Assembly (NCBI GenBank): GCA_947471745.1
Contig: CANJKZ010000724.1
Coordinates: 620,001 to 684,000 of the forward strand
Reading direction: 5' to 3'
Length of the DNA stretch: 64,000 bases
Source of the DNA: Closterium sp. Naga37s-1
Taxonomy: Eukaryota > Streptophyta > Zygnematophyceae > Desmidiales > Closteriaceae
Below the pieces are notes generated by a model, which ran no database searches, was not told where the DNA came from, and worked only from the letters and a program-made list of their open reading frames with translations. A program made the position numbers and the translations under genes. Positions 51,022 to 61,828 of this stretch are shown here, one piece after another. Positions within the stretch are counted from its first letter, which is position 1; each line of letters begins with the position of its first letter.

Positions 51022-52380
51022 CGTCCCCCCCTCAAAGCTGGGTGGCGTGAGAAACACCCTGCTTGACAAGATAATCCTTGAGAGCACGGCGTGCGTTGCC
51101 CATACCAGCTTCTGCAACCCAACTGTCCTCCGACGGGTCATATCCCTTCCAGCGCATCAGGAACTCGAGCGTGTTGCCACGTCTGCGTCGATGAGCGAGC
51201 ACTCATTCCACCTCGTACTCTGGTTCATCCTGTACGAGAACAGGTGGTGGTGGCGGTAGCTATCGTCCTGTGAACTGCTGGTTGGGGTCCTTGTAGGGTT
51301 TTAGCAGCTGAACATGGAAAGCGTTGTGAAGCTTCCACGTAGTAGGTAAGCGCAAGCGGAATGTTACTGGTGTCACCATCGCCTCAACGCGAAAGGGACC
51401 ATAGTGAGTTCTGCATCGTGGAAAGACGTCGCTGAGTCTTCTCCCATAGCTGCTGCATGGTGGTGACGAAGTCGTGTGCGGCTTGGACGTGTGCCGGGGT
51501 GGTTGGCTGCTGTGGTGTAAGTGGTTCCCGTCCGTCGCACAGGAAGAAAGGAGATTTCCCTGTGGCTGCATGCGAAGCGTTGTTGTAAGCGAACTCAAGA
51601 GTCGGTAACTGTGAATTCCAGTGGGTGACGTCGTCTTTGCAAGCGGTGTGCAGTAACTGTTCAACCACTTGATTGAGTCGCTCTGTCTGTCCATCAGTCT
51701 GGGGGTGGTATGCTGAAGACATCGCAAGCTTCATCCCCAACAAACTCATGAGTTCCCTCCAGAACTTACTTGTGAACTTTGGGTCTCTGTCCGAGATGAG
51801 TGTAGCGGGGATGCCGTGGATGGTGATGATGCGGTCGAAGAAGAGGCGCGCTGTTGCTTCAGTGGTAACCGTGGCATTGGTCGGGATGAAGTGTCCCATT
51901 TTAGAGAACTTGTCGATCACGACAAGTATAGCGTCATGCCCTCATGAGGTCGAAGGTAGCTCAGTGATGAAGTCTAGGCTGACGACTTGCCATGGCTGCT
52001 CCGGTACGGGTAGAGGCTGAAGTAACCCTGCTTTTTTCTGCTTGCTACTCTTCATCCGCTGGCACGTGTCGCAAGAGGTGACGAACTGCTGCACGTCTGC
52101 TGCCATCCCGGGCCAGTAGTAATATTTCGCTATCCCTGCTAACGTCTTGTTGCTCCCGAAATGTCTTGTTGCTACGTCGTGAAACTCCTCCAGTAAGATC
52201 TGTCGGAGCGGGGCATAGTTCGGTACCCAAAACTTCCCTGTTCCCTTTCTTACAGCTAAGTCCTTCTCCTACTGTAACAACTTTTGTTTCTCTGACGTAG
52301 TAATCTCCGCGTCCACGGAGTACCCATGTTAGAATAGACCCTTGAGTAGAGGGTTCATCTCCGCCTGGAACGTCGCCGGT
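51022..52380 (-). pseudogene. Gy-M integrase, zinc finger and chromodomain
   Basis: DKFSKMGHFIPTNA, LISDRDPKF, HPQTDGQTERLNQ and LEFAYNNASHAATGKSPF are intact in 51920-51384. The part between the integrase core and VEAMVTPVTFRLRLP is shortened near 51400. Chromodomain text follows to 51030 with a frameshift. The zinc-finger part is in 52330-52045, ending CQRMKSSKQ. Confidence 0.82.
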
Positions 52381-53447
52381 GCGTTGCACAGTCCGAACGG
52401 CATCACTAAGTACTCATAGGAGCCGTATCTGGTACGAAACGCCGTCTTGTGGATCGAGTTGTCCGCCATCTTGATCTGCCAGTAACCCGACCGTAGGTCC
52501 AGCTTCGAAAAGACTGTTGCACCACGCAGTTGGTCCAGTAGGTCGTCTATGCGCGGTATGGGGTATTTGTTCTTGACTGTCTGTTTGTTCAGTGCCCGGT
52601 AGTCGATGCACATCCGTAAACTGCCGTTTGGTTTTTGAGTGACGAGAACTAGTGCACCGTAGGGAGAGGTGGATGGGCGGATCAGTTGTATGTCCAGTAG
52701 ATACTCTCTCTGCTTCTTCATGTCTGTCAGTTCGGTCGGACTCAGTCGGTATGGTTCCTCCACGATTTCGTGCTCGTGGGTGCGTACTAGAGGTACGACT
52801 GTGGGTAGGTCGTCGGGCATTATATCATTGTACTGCTCCAAGACCTCCTTTACTGCTGCAAGAAGTTCTACGTTCGGCTTCTCCTCCTCTGCTGCTGCTA
52901 GGTAACCCGTGTCGCTCTCGTTCACCGTCCGTTCGAACCGTGCCAGTGTCGTTTCAGGAATGCTCCCTGTATCCGTCCAGCTTCGCAGCTCCACTCGTTT
53001 CCCGTTGTTGTAGATGTACGCCTTCCGGTTGACCCAGTCGATCCCGGGGTTGAACCGCTTCAGAAAATTACGCCCCAAGATAAAATCTAATCCCTTGATG
53101 TTCGTGATCGGCAACGTCGGCTTCCACCTTAACGCTCCTATCTGCAGCTGCAGTGTTGACTCGCCGTGGATGGGAAGCTTCGTACCGTCCACCATCGTTG
53201 CTGTAAACTGGGTCTCCTCTGAGGATTCTTCAAAATTCTCCAACGTCCCGCGGTCGCACACAGAGTGGGACGCACCATTGTCCACCAGGGCCTGGAGGCG
53301 TCGCCCGTTGCAGATCACCTCGAGTACTAGTGGTTGTTGCCGCTCCGAATAGCTGTAGATGGTGTTGCTTATAGGATCATAGGGTAGATCAAATATATCA
53401 TCCCTTGGTCCTGCGTTCGAAGCTGCTGTCTCAATATCAGGTATCAC
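52329..53447 (-). pseudogene. Gy-M protease and 5' half of RT, internal deletion
   Basis: Protease active site [13 protein letters not shown] (Asn where Gy-D has Ser), [15 protein letters not shown], then RT motifs [28 protein letters not shown] and [17 protein letters not shown]. It then jumps to PLLKGLF, which in Gy-D lies about 0.87 kb further on. The YLDD box and RNase H are therefore deleted, apparently at an atgaaccc microhomology. Confidence 0.85.
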
Positions 53448-54075
53448 CTGAGTAGGGTTAGAAGGATTTATCTGAGGCTGGTACAGCTTCTCCTGAGCCT
53501 AGAACCTTCCCCTAAGACTTTGCAGCTGTGTAGGCGGGTCCCCATATTACCCGGTACCGGTTTAATTTCTGACTCTTCCTTAATAAAGGCTTGAAACCCA
53601 TGAGAAGTAATATTCTTACTTGTCGGGGTGTACAGCTGGAGTTTCCCAATCGGTGCAGGGTCTTGTTTCGCGGAGTCTCCATTTGTCCCTTGGTGCTGGC
53701 GGGTCTTGGTGTTTTAAATTCGCGCCATCATATTCTCCTTTTTTCGCCCTCTCCGAAGTTGCCACGTTGTCCGTTTTCTGCTTCGGGGGTGCCGCACTGT
53801 TCTTGTCCCTCAGCTCCGCACGCCTTTTCTTCATTTTTCAAAACGCCAAAATACGATGTCCTGTAGCGCCGCAAAATTCGCACGTCTCGTTGTTTGCTAG
53901 CCGCTGCATCGCATCGCCCTTGTCGTTCTCCATCGGGTCAACAGTCGTGGGTGGTGCCGATCGCTCCATGCCACTATTTGGCTTGTTGCATCGTGTTCCG
54001 TAGTAGCTACTGTTCAACGTGTCGAACTGTTCCAGTGCTGCCCGAAACTGCGTCCACGTCTCCTCCTCCTCCCCA
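53448..54075 (-). pseudogene. Gy-M gag end, knuckle and linker
   Basis: CEFCGATGHRILAF (knuckle, about 53880-53840; the last Cys is not visible), MERSAPPTTVDPMENDKGDAMQ, and ETWTQFRAALEQFDTLNSSYYGT (gag). All align with Gy-D 13500-14240. Confidence 0.72.
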
Positions 54076-54089
54076 TTTCCTCGCACCCT

Positions 54090-54760
54090 CTCCTCCTCCT
54101 GCTCCCGTTCCCCTGGTACCCCCGCCCCCCCCCTGGTCCAGCCCCGTCAGGTATGTCTTACGCCACCCCTCTACCTTTGGTCGTGCGTCAGGTAGCGTCT
54201 CCTTCCCCGCAGTCCTCCTCACAGTCCCCTCAGCAGCCGTCGGCACTTCCGCGACAGGTTCTTGTGGACTCCGGGGGTGCTGGAGCTGGAGGTGTTGGCG
54301 CTGGAGGTGCTAGTTCGGGGGGTGCTGGAGCTGTAGGTGCTGGCGCTGGAGGTACTAGTTCTGGGGGTGCTGGAGCTGGAGGTGCTGGCGCTAGAGGTGC
54401 TTGTTCTGGGGGTGCTGGGGCTGGAGGTGCTGGCGCTGGAGTTGCTAGTTCTGGGAGTGCTGGAGCTGGAGGTGCTAAATCTGGGGGTGCTGGAGCAAGA
54501 TGTCCTGGCACTGGAGGTGCTAGTTCCGAGGAGACTGGAGTTGGAGGCACTACTACTGCGCCTCCCGCCACGACACACATCTCCAGGCGGCTCGCCAACG
54601 TGAACGTGAGGAGCAGGAGTGGTTGGAGCAGGAGAGGTAGGAGCTGCGGCAGTTGGACGTGCAGGAGGAGGAGGAGCAGCAGCAGCAGCAGCAGCAGCAG
54701 CGTTTGCCGCAGCTGCCACAGCAGCAGTTCCCACTAGTGAGTGGCCTTCGGGCCCTTGGT
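54090..54760 (+). repeat. Co-L Gly/Ala spacer
   Basis: About five 60-bp units (54270-54550) reading GAGAGGAGAGGASSG, then a Gln- or Ala-rich cagcag run (54675-54725). Same place as the spacer in Co-E. Confidence 0.75.
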
Positions 54761-56770
54761 CTTCCCTCTGCTCCTCCTGTCCACTCACAGTCTCCTCCGG
54801 ACTCGGCTCCGGCTGTTTTCTCTCTTCCGCAGTCAAAGTCGTCTCCTCCTCTTGTCCTGCACGACTGGACCAGTCGTTGTCCTCCGCGTGCTCGTCCCTC
54901 GTCTCCTTATGCCGACCTCTGCACTGTCTTGTTTCGTTTCATTCCTCGTCGTTCTCCGCCTGTGTCTGTTCTCCCCTCACCTCCTGAGTCGTCTCTCACC
55001 GTCTCCTCTCACCCTATCACTGACTAATACCGTGCTGCTCGCCCTGTTGTCTCCCGTGTTCTCGCCACTCTTGTCACCGACCCTCGTGCCTCTCCTTCGT
55101 CTGTCTCGGCTCTTACTGCCGCTGTCGCTGACTTTGCTTCCACCCGCCGCCTTGACTACGCCACGCGTATGGTGGCTGCTCCACCTCCCTGTCCTCTATC
55201 TGTCGGGGGTGAGTCTGCCCTTGGCTGTGACGTCCTAGAGGACATGCAGTTTGAGCTGGAGTTATTGGCAGCCGCTTCCCGCTCTCTCTGTGCCATGCTC
55301 CTTTCCCTTGAGGGAGACCCCGACGCCCTTGGCATACCGACTCCTCGCACGTACCGTGAGGAAGTGTCAAGGGAGTGGACCTCTATGTGGAAAGCGGCTA
55401 TGGACTCAGGGTTAGCGTCTTGGAGATCCACAGGCACCTACGTCGACGCAGTTCCCCCTCCCAGGGCGAACGTTGTCGATGGCATGTGGCTCTTCAAGGC
55501 CGACCCCGAAGATGACTACTCTTCAGGTGTTACTGCACGTAGCAGCACAACGAGACTACGAGCTGCACTCCCTCGACTTCTCCACTGCATTTCTCCAGGG
55601 CCGCCTACACGAGGAGATTTGGTTGCGGCGTCCTCCTGGCTTCACTAACAACTTCCCATCTAAGACCCAGTGGAGCCTGAGGTGACCAGACTACGGTCTC
55701 CGCCAGTCGCCCCGTGAGTGGCACGACACTCTTCGCTCCACGCTTCGTGACCTTGGGTTTCGTCCTTCCTCTGCCAACCCGTCGCTGTTTGTTTGCGCTG
55801 GTTCCGCTCCTTTCTTTATACTTGTGTACGTCGACGACTTGGTCTTTGCTACAACAGATAGGGCAGCTCTGGCTGAGGTGAAGTCCAAAATGCAGAAGAG
55901 ACAAGTTCACTGGCCTTGGTGAACTGCAGCGCTACCTTGGCTTGCAGATCACCAGGGACAGAGCCGCTCGCACCATCACACTGACTCATTCACACATGGT
56001 GCAGCAGGTCCTTCGGCGGTTTGTGTTTCAGTTCTCCACCACACAACCCACTCCTCTTGCCATTGACTACCGACTCACTGGCCCCTTTCCCGACGAGCCC
56101 TTTGAGTCCAGTGGTCCCTACGTAGAGCTTGTGGGCTGCCTCATGTACTTGATGACTTGTACTCGGCCGGACCTCGCCTTCCCCCTCAGCGTCCTCTCTC
56201 GCTTTGTTGCGACTGGGAGACGCCGTCCTGTTCACTGGACAGCTGCTGTGAGGGTGGCGAAGTACCTGGCATCTACATTAGGCATGGGGCTTGTGCTTCG
56301 AGGGACACAGCCAGTTGATTTGACCAGTCACTGCGACTCTTCCTACGCTGACGACGTGGAGAATCAACGTTCGACTCAGGGTTACTGCTTCAGTCTTGGT
56401 GCTGGTGCTGTGTCGTGGAGGTCTACACGGTCGTCGTCCGTGGCTTCGTCCAGTGCAGAGGCAGAGATCTACACTGGTGCCATGGCGGCACAGGAACTTC
56501 GCTGGTTGGCCTTCTTGCTCACCGACCTTGGTGAGCGGCCTCGCTCTGCACCGAACTTGTACGTTGACAACAAGGCCATGATCCTCCTGTGTCGAGAGCC
56601 TCGACTGGAGAGCAGTGTGTAGCATATTGACGTGTGGTACTTCCTCCTGCGAGAGCTACAGCGACGCGGCTAGGCACGCTTGGACTTTGTGGCCTCAGAG
56701 GCCAACACTGCGGACGTCTTCACGAAGGCCTTGGCGCCTGGTGACCACCACAGGTTCTGTGTATAGCTAG
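54761..56770 (+). pseudogene. Co-L reverse transcriptase and RNase H
   Basis: LEDMQFELELLAA, YVDAVPPPRANVVDGMWLFK, then a deletion of about 105 bp and PTPKMTTLQVLLHVAAQRDY, LDFSTAFLQGRLHEEIW, stop, YGLRQSPREWHDTL, FILVYVDDLVFATTD (intact active site). After a frame change: QITRDRAARTITLTHSHM, LMTCTRPDLAFPLSV, SHCDSSYADD, SSAEAEIYTGAMAAQELRW, YVDNKAMILLC, and ANTADVFTKALAP with stops near 56620 and 56670. Confidence 0.82.
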
Positions 56771-56999
56771 GGCTTGTTGAGGTAGGCCCTCGGTTGCTGT
56801 AGTGTTGCTCTTGTTGCATGTTCTGCTTGTCGTTGCCTTTATATATATTGTTCTCTCTTGAAGTAGCCTTGTGGCCACTTGTTTGTGATCGGAATTTGTG
56901 TGGTGTCCTTGAGATCCACCCTGAGATTGCTTTGCTTCTTGTCTTGACTGGACTTGTGAACGTTTGTTCACCCGACTTGCTTTGATCCCCCTCACTTAG

Positions 57000-57136
57000 C
57001 CTATAGGGGTGTGTTAAATGTTGCATATTGTTATAATAGGCTGTAGTGAGTAGCACTGTAGAGAGTACAACACTTTCTAGGTTTGCTATTTGTATCACTC
57101 ACTTTCCTATTTCATTCATTCATTCATTCATTTGCA
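57000..57136 (+). repeat. Co-L polypurine tract and 3' LTR
   Basis: cctataggggtg, then an LTR from tgttaaatg (57012) to about tttgca (57136), 125 bp, similar in layout to the Co-E LTR (ggctgtagtg, gtacaacact, ggttt). It contains four attc units (57112-57130). The exact end is a guess. Confidence 0.65.
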
Positions 57137-57623
57137 TGCCATTTAAAATATGTATATATTTCGTTCCGATGTCTTTAAGGTGTTCTCTCACTGTTAGAAA
57201 CTTTGAATCCAGGAACTCTCTCCGGTTTAAAAAATACAGCACACTTTGGTAGTTAAAATTGTGTGAATTTGGCTTGTGTTAGAATTATAAAGAGCAAGGT
57301 AGTTTTCGAGCACGGCGATACTGGATCAAACAAACAATTGTGTTCAGCAAATATCAGCGCGCGTCACCTAACTGAGTTGAAGCAAACAAGCATGACTTGG
57401 AGCGTCAGGATTCGTCGAATATGTTTGGCACAAGCGGGAAAAAATATGAAAACATGTTCGTTTCGGGTAGCGATTTCTTCTAGTTTCCATTCGCGTGAAC
57501 ATTTCCAGTCTTCAAGTTACCAAATGCGTGAAACGAGTTACCAAATGCGTGACACGAGTTACAAAACGCGCGAAAACTAATGTATAAGTTACCGTACGCA
57601 TTATTGAGCCTAATGAGTGTTAC
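57137..57623. other. Non-element intergenic stretch
   Basis: AT-rich with no gene recognised. Three imperfect 22-bp units of gagttaccaaatgcgtga lie at about 57514-57575. Confidence 0.5.
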
Positions 57624-57992
57624 TGTAAGGAAAATTCCTTTTCCTTACTTCGCGCCCCTGCTTACCGCGTACAAGACCATTCCCGCCATCGGCACCCAAC
57701 AGTGAAACGTTACCCGCTCGCGACACTCGCCTCGACTACGACTCCCGCCACTGTTCACGACGCGGCCCAACCTCACGGTTCGGTTGGTAACCCACGCTCT
57801 GGACCTCCGCCTCGACATTTCCCAACCTCGGCGCTAGGCCCGAAGCGCACCCCATTTTCTCGCGTTACCATTACCACTCTAGTTCGCTATATATTCTTCG
57901 CTCATGCCTTCGCTCATTGTATTATTTTGCCTCGATAGTGCAATTCTCACTCGCTCGCTCAATTGCACTCGTAACACTTGGTATTCAGAGCC
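57624..57992 (+). repeat. Gy-N 5' LTR and primer-binding site
   Basis: LTR 57624-57976 (353 bp), then ct and tggtattcagagcc (57979-57992), an iMet-type site with one extra T. A ctatatattc TATA-like run is at 57889-57898. Confidence 0.8.
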
Positions 57993-58157
57993 TACAATCT
58001 CCTCTCGTACCGCACCCACACCTTCGCTTCCCCACTATCTCAATTTTGGAGGGGGTAGACGTCTCTAAGCGAACAAGCACCGCCGCTTGTAGTGCTCTCT
58101 CGTAAGCACGCATGGCCACGACAGAGGCTCTCGCTGAGCTTGTCCGACACGCCCGCC

Positions 58158-58213
58158 ATGGCCGAATTCAATTTCGCGACGCTGACGCAGGAACATCTCG
58201 ACCGCCTCGTGAG
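58158..58213 (+). pseudogene. Gy-N gag start
   Basis: ATG at 58158 gives MAEFNFATLTQEHLDRLV, which rejoins SQLETSALEVATLTAELDAA at 62741 across Co-O. The earlier ATG at 58112 is in another frame and does not rejoin. Confidence 0.7.
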
Positions 58214-58345
58214 TGTCAACAGAAAGAACGAGAATGTGTGAACTAGCAGCATGCAGGAGTACAAGTAGAAAACCCTAATTTGGGTTGTACCCCATATGGG
58301 CTACCCCACTACAGCCTACACAACATGCAGCATATAAGTTTGACA
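58214..58345 (-). repeat. Co-O 3' LTR
   Basis: 132 bp, tgtcaacag to tttgaca; on the minus strand it starts TGTCAAACTTATATGC, like Co-E. Confidence 0.88.
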
Positions 58346-58557
58346 CACCCCCATAGGCAAAGTGGGGGAGAACAAGAGGTCACAAGACCATTCAAGAAAA
58401 GAAAAGCAAGCTCAGGGTGGATCATGAAGTCACCACACACTCTGAGCACAAGCAAATGGCCACAAGGCCAGTTCACATGCAGAGTTATATAAAGCAGAAC
58501 AAGTAGTACAGTGATCAGAACCTAGCAAGTGCAAGCATGCATGTATAAGTATATAGA

Positions 58558-58800
58558 TCACATACAAGCAATGTCAAGAAGTGATAAGTGAGGCCAAGTA
58601 GGTACAAGGCCTAGAACAGTATAGAAACGCTGATGATCACAAGGCTGAAGTGCCCTGGTGAATATATCAGCAGTGTTGGCCCGAGAGGCCACGTGAGCAA
58701 GACGAAGCTGACCACGCTGCTGCAACTCTCGAGGAAGGAAGTAACGCAGAGCGATGTGCTTCGCCACTTTGCCTATGGGGGTGTGCGGGTAGACCGCCAA
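58558..58800 (-). pseudogene. Co-O RNase H end with an odd inset
   Basis: HIALRYFLPRELQQRGQLRLAHVAS and ANTADIFTRALQPCDHQ are good RNase H text. Upstream, where Co-E has the DNKAMLALC region, the sequence is replaced by the plus-strand string ctttgcctatgggggtgtg (58767-58785), an inverted copy of the polypurine junction. Confidence 0.75.
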
Positions 58801-60484
58801 GGAACAGAGCCGGAGCCAAGGCAGAAGGTGTAACCCTGTGACGACCGCTGCGTAGCCAAGTCGTCAACCCAAGAAGCGTCTGCGTGACCAGTGAGGACAA
58901 CTCAGAGCCCGTCCTCCAAGCACAAGCCACATGCCCGACGTACTGCACAAGTAGCGCATCACCCTCTTAGCGGCCTCCGAGTGCTCTGGTTGGTGTCTCC
59001 CGGGCGCAACGTAGCGAGCCAAGATGCTAAGAGGGTAAGCAAGGTCAGGTCGAGTGCAGGTCATCAGGTACATGAGGCAGCCCACAAGCTCTGGATACGG
59101 GCCACTCGGCTCTACGGACTCATCTGAAGGTAGAGCTGAGAGCGAGTGACCGGTAGGCAAAGCAGTGGACTGTGGTGAGGAGTACGTGAAGCGGAAGCGC
59201 TGACGGACCTGCTGCACCATGTGTGACTGAGTCAAGGTAATGGTGCGCCGTGCTCTGTCCCGGGTGATCTGCAAGCCAAGATAGCTACGCAGCTCACCTA
59301 GGTCTGTGCACGTGTGTCTCTTCAGCAGCTCCGACTTCACGTGTGCGAGTCCCTCAGTGTCAGCAGTGGCAAAGACCAAGTCGTCGACATACACGAGGAT
59401 GTAGAACGGCGGCAGCGAATTGTCGGTGCGCAGAAACAGCGACGGGTCAGCAGTCGACGGGGCAAACCCAAGCCCTGCAAGAGTCGTCCTCACTGTGTCG
59501 TGCCACTCACGTGGCGCCTGGCGGAGACCGTAGACTGGCCGTCGGAGGCTCCACTGGGTACCAGGAGGGAACGACCCAGTGAAGCCAGGTGGGCGGCGCA
59601 GCCAGATCTCCTCATGCAGGTTGCCCTGTAAGAAAGCTGTGCTGAAGTCAAGAGAGTGAAGCTCGTAGTCACGCTGAGCGGCGACGTGCAACAGCACCCG
59701 AAAAGTGGTTATCTTTGGGGTAGGGGAGAAGGTCTGGAAGAAGTCAACTCCCTATCGCTGACTGAAGTCTCGCTGACTGCAGCAGCACCCGAAGAGTGGT
59801 CATCTTTGGGGTAGGGGAGAAGGTCTGGAAGAAGTCAACTCCATGTCGCTGACTGAAGCCTCGTGCAACGTAACACGCCTTGAAGACAGGCGGAGAACCC
59901 GGTGGCCGCTTCACCCTGAAAATCCACATGCCACTGACGATGTTCGCCCCAGGTGGGGGAACCTCGTCGACGTAAGTGCCTGTGGACTTCCAGGATGCCA
60001 TCTCTGCGTCCATGGCTGACTGCCACTGAGAGGAGTAGGGACCCTCAATCGCCTCTGCGTAAGAGCGCGGGGTCGGGATGTCTGGTGCATCCGGGTCTCC
60101 CTCAGGTGCAATCAGCATGGACACGAGATGAGGTACAGCAGCTGCAAAACACTCAAAGTCCTCCTGCCTGTCCTCAAGGACGTCCGTGCCAAGAGCACAC
60201 TCACCCCCAACGGACGGAGGACAGACAGACTCAGACTCAGCAACAAGACTAGCGGCGTAGTCTAGACGACAGGCGACAGCAAAGTCAACAAGCTCAGCAA
60301 TTAGGGCAGACGCAGCAGTGGACTCAAACGAAGGGTCAGTGTTAACAGTGGCCAGAAGACGTGTTACAGTAGGACTAGCAGCACGAAGTAAGTCAGACTC
60401 AGGGTCCCGTCCGTCAGCAAGAGAGGACGCAGGAGGAGACGGCAGAGGGACACGTAGTGGAACAGAGGAAGGACGAAGTGCCAT
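58801..60484 (-). pseudogene. Co-O reverse transcriptase
   Basis: 60484-59744: LEDRQEDFECFAAAVPHL, PDIPTPRSYAEAIEG, YVDEVPPPGANIVSGMW, GFSQRHGVDFFQTFSP. 59697-58864: LLHVAAQRDYELHSLDFSTAFL, YGLRQAPREWHDTVRTTLAGL, FYILVYVDDLVFATAD (active site intact), QITRDRARRTITLTQSHM, GCLMYLMTCTRPDLAYPLS. A 91-bp tandem duplication (about 59693-59783 and 59784-59862) breaks the frame between the two blocks. Confidence 0.85.
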
Positions 60485-60599
60485 CTGGTGCGTGCCGGGG
60501 ACAGGAGGAGGACGCTCACGCGAAACACGACGACCAGTGCGAACAGCGCGAACAGGCGAGGCACGACGAGACGCAGGCTCACGACGCTCTGTAAAACCT

Positions 60600-61111
60600 C
60601 CGGGCTGCTCAGTGTAAGGAGAAGGAGCCGGCAGTGGGGAAGCTGGCTGTAACTGCGGCTAGGACTGGTCAGGCGGTGGACACAGTAAGGGAGGAGTAAG
60701 GCCTGTAGAAGGCAGGAGACCAAGAACCTGCTGAAGCAGTGGAACGAAGTACAGTCACGGCCGCACAGCGCCTCCAGAACCAGCTCTGACAACACCAGCA
60801 CCCCCAGGGCCAGCACCTCCAGCTCCAGGGTCTCCAGCTCCAAAGCCTGCAGCACCACCAGCTCCAGCAGCTCCAGTACCTCCAGCTCCAGTGGCTCCAG
60901 CTCCAACTCCTGCAGCACCTCCAGCAGCTCCAGCTCCGGTAGCACCCCCAGCTCCACCAATCCCTCCACCACCGCCGCCCCCTCCGCCGCCTCCACCGCC
61001 CCCACCACCGCCTCCACCTCTACCAACCCCACCGCTCCTGCCTCCCCTGCCCCTGCCGCTGCGGCGCCTCCCACTAGGGGCAGACGCAGCTCCTACCTCC
61101 TGAGCACGAAG
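60600..61111 (-). repeat. Co-O Gly-rich stretch between gag and RT
   Basis: Minus strand reads a poly-Gly run (about 61020-60960) and GAGATGAGGTGAAGAGG-type text, then Pro/Ser-rich sequence with one stop near 60660. In Co-E the protease and integrase come before this kind of spacer. Confidence 0.65.
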
Positions 61112-61828
61112 TTAGTCAACAGCTGCAGCAGAGGCGACTGAGGGGAGAAGGGGGGAGGGCAAACACCCCTCAAAGAAGGGAGTGCAAGGAGTGCCACGAG
61201 AAGCGCCTACAGCGACTATGCTAGTCTCAGCTACAAGGAGGTGCTTCTCGAGCAGGTCGACAGTGAGGGTGGTGGGGTCAAGGGAGAGAAGGAGGTCCCT
61301 GACAGCGCTAAGAGAGTTAGGGATACGGGTGACTATGAAGTAGAGAGTAATGTACATGGGAGAAGGGTTCTTGGTGAGGAACTCGGCGGGAAGTGCAGCT
61401 CGGTAGCGGACGTCACTAGTGCGAAGGTGAGTGACTAGGTCGGCGACTGTGGCAAAGGCAGACAGCTCGGGGAATAGGCAGGGCAGTAGAAGGCGGCCTA
61501 GAGCAGTAGTGGCCGGGGAGGAGTAACGAGCGACTACAGCGTCGTACAAGGCCCTAGCCGTCTTGTGCTTGCCAAAGTGAGCGCGTTCGGCTAACGATAA
61601 GTGGTTGCGAACGGCTAGGCGAGCAACAGCGTCACGGGTAAGCCACTGTGAGCGAGTCGCACTGTCAGCTGTGTCGGAAGGGGCAACAGAGGCGCTAGAT
61701 GTGAGGTCAAACAGCGAAATACCGTCCTTAGAGTCGCTCAGTAAGAACAGCTGCAGGTCGTCTAGCCACACGTCGAACTCTATCGGAAGGCCCTCTGCAT
61801 CGAACGAGAGTACACTTAGGGTGGCCAT
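61112..61828 (-). CDS. Co-O Copia gag
   Basis: Start ATG 61828: MATLSVLSFDAEGLPIEFDV, 238 residues. It has the Copia gag pattern: WLDDLQLFLLSD, SQWLTRDAVARLAVRNHLS, TARALYDAVVARYSSP, FATVADLVTHLRTSDVRYRA and LRDLLLSLDPTTLTVDLLEKHL-like text (here VRDLL). It forms the particle that packages element RNA. The open frame continues upstream to 62590 through the repetitive leader, but that part has no gag similarity, so I place the start at 61828. The stop follows ASAAAVD. Confidence 0.82.
   Translation of the reverse strand: MATLSVLSFDAEGLPIEFDVWLDDLQLFLLSDSKDGISLFDLTSSASVAPSDTADSATRSQWLTRDAVARLAVRNHLSLAERAHFGKHKTARALYDAVVARYSSPATTALGRLLLPCLFPELSAFATVADLVTHLRTSDVRYRAALPAEFLTKNPSPMYITLYFIVTRIPNSLSAVRDLLLSLDPTTLTVDLLEKHLLVAETSIVAVGASRGTPCTPFFEGCLPSPLLPSVASAAAVD

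Larger units (their letters stand above)
50659..54075 (-). mobile_element. Gy-M: deleted chromovirus of the Gy-D family
   Basis: 3' LTR 50659-51021 (363 bp, tgtgag to ctcaca, similar to the Gy-D LTR) and a purine tract. Minus-strand remains: chromodomain, integrase, RT N-terminal half, protease, linker, knuckle, gag piece. The right end (gag N-terminus, PBS, 5' LTR) is gone, so no TSD can be read. It interrupts Co-L between integrase and the Gly/Ala spacer. Confidence 0.85.
46690..57136 (+). mobile_element. Co-L: Ty1/Copia element, 5'-truncated
   Basis: Plus strand. Leader (46700-47459 and 48543-48790), gag-like motifs, protease and integrase (48800-50658), Gly/Ala spacer (54090-54600), RT and RNase H (54760-56760), polypurine tract and 3' LTR (57012-57136). 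It is interrupted by a 1.09-kb segmental copy and by Gy-M. No 5' LTR is seen near 46690. Compared with Co-E it has more deletions, e.g. about 24 bp in the integrase and about 105 bp in RT. Confidence 0.8.

Noticed and set aside
57112-57130. attc microsatellite as a feature of its own
   Set aside because: Only about four units and inside the probable Co-L LTR.
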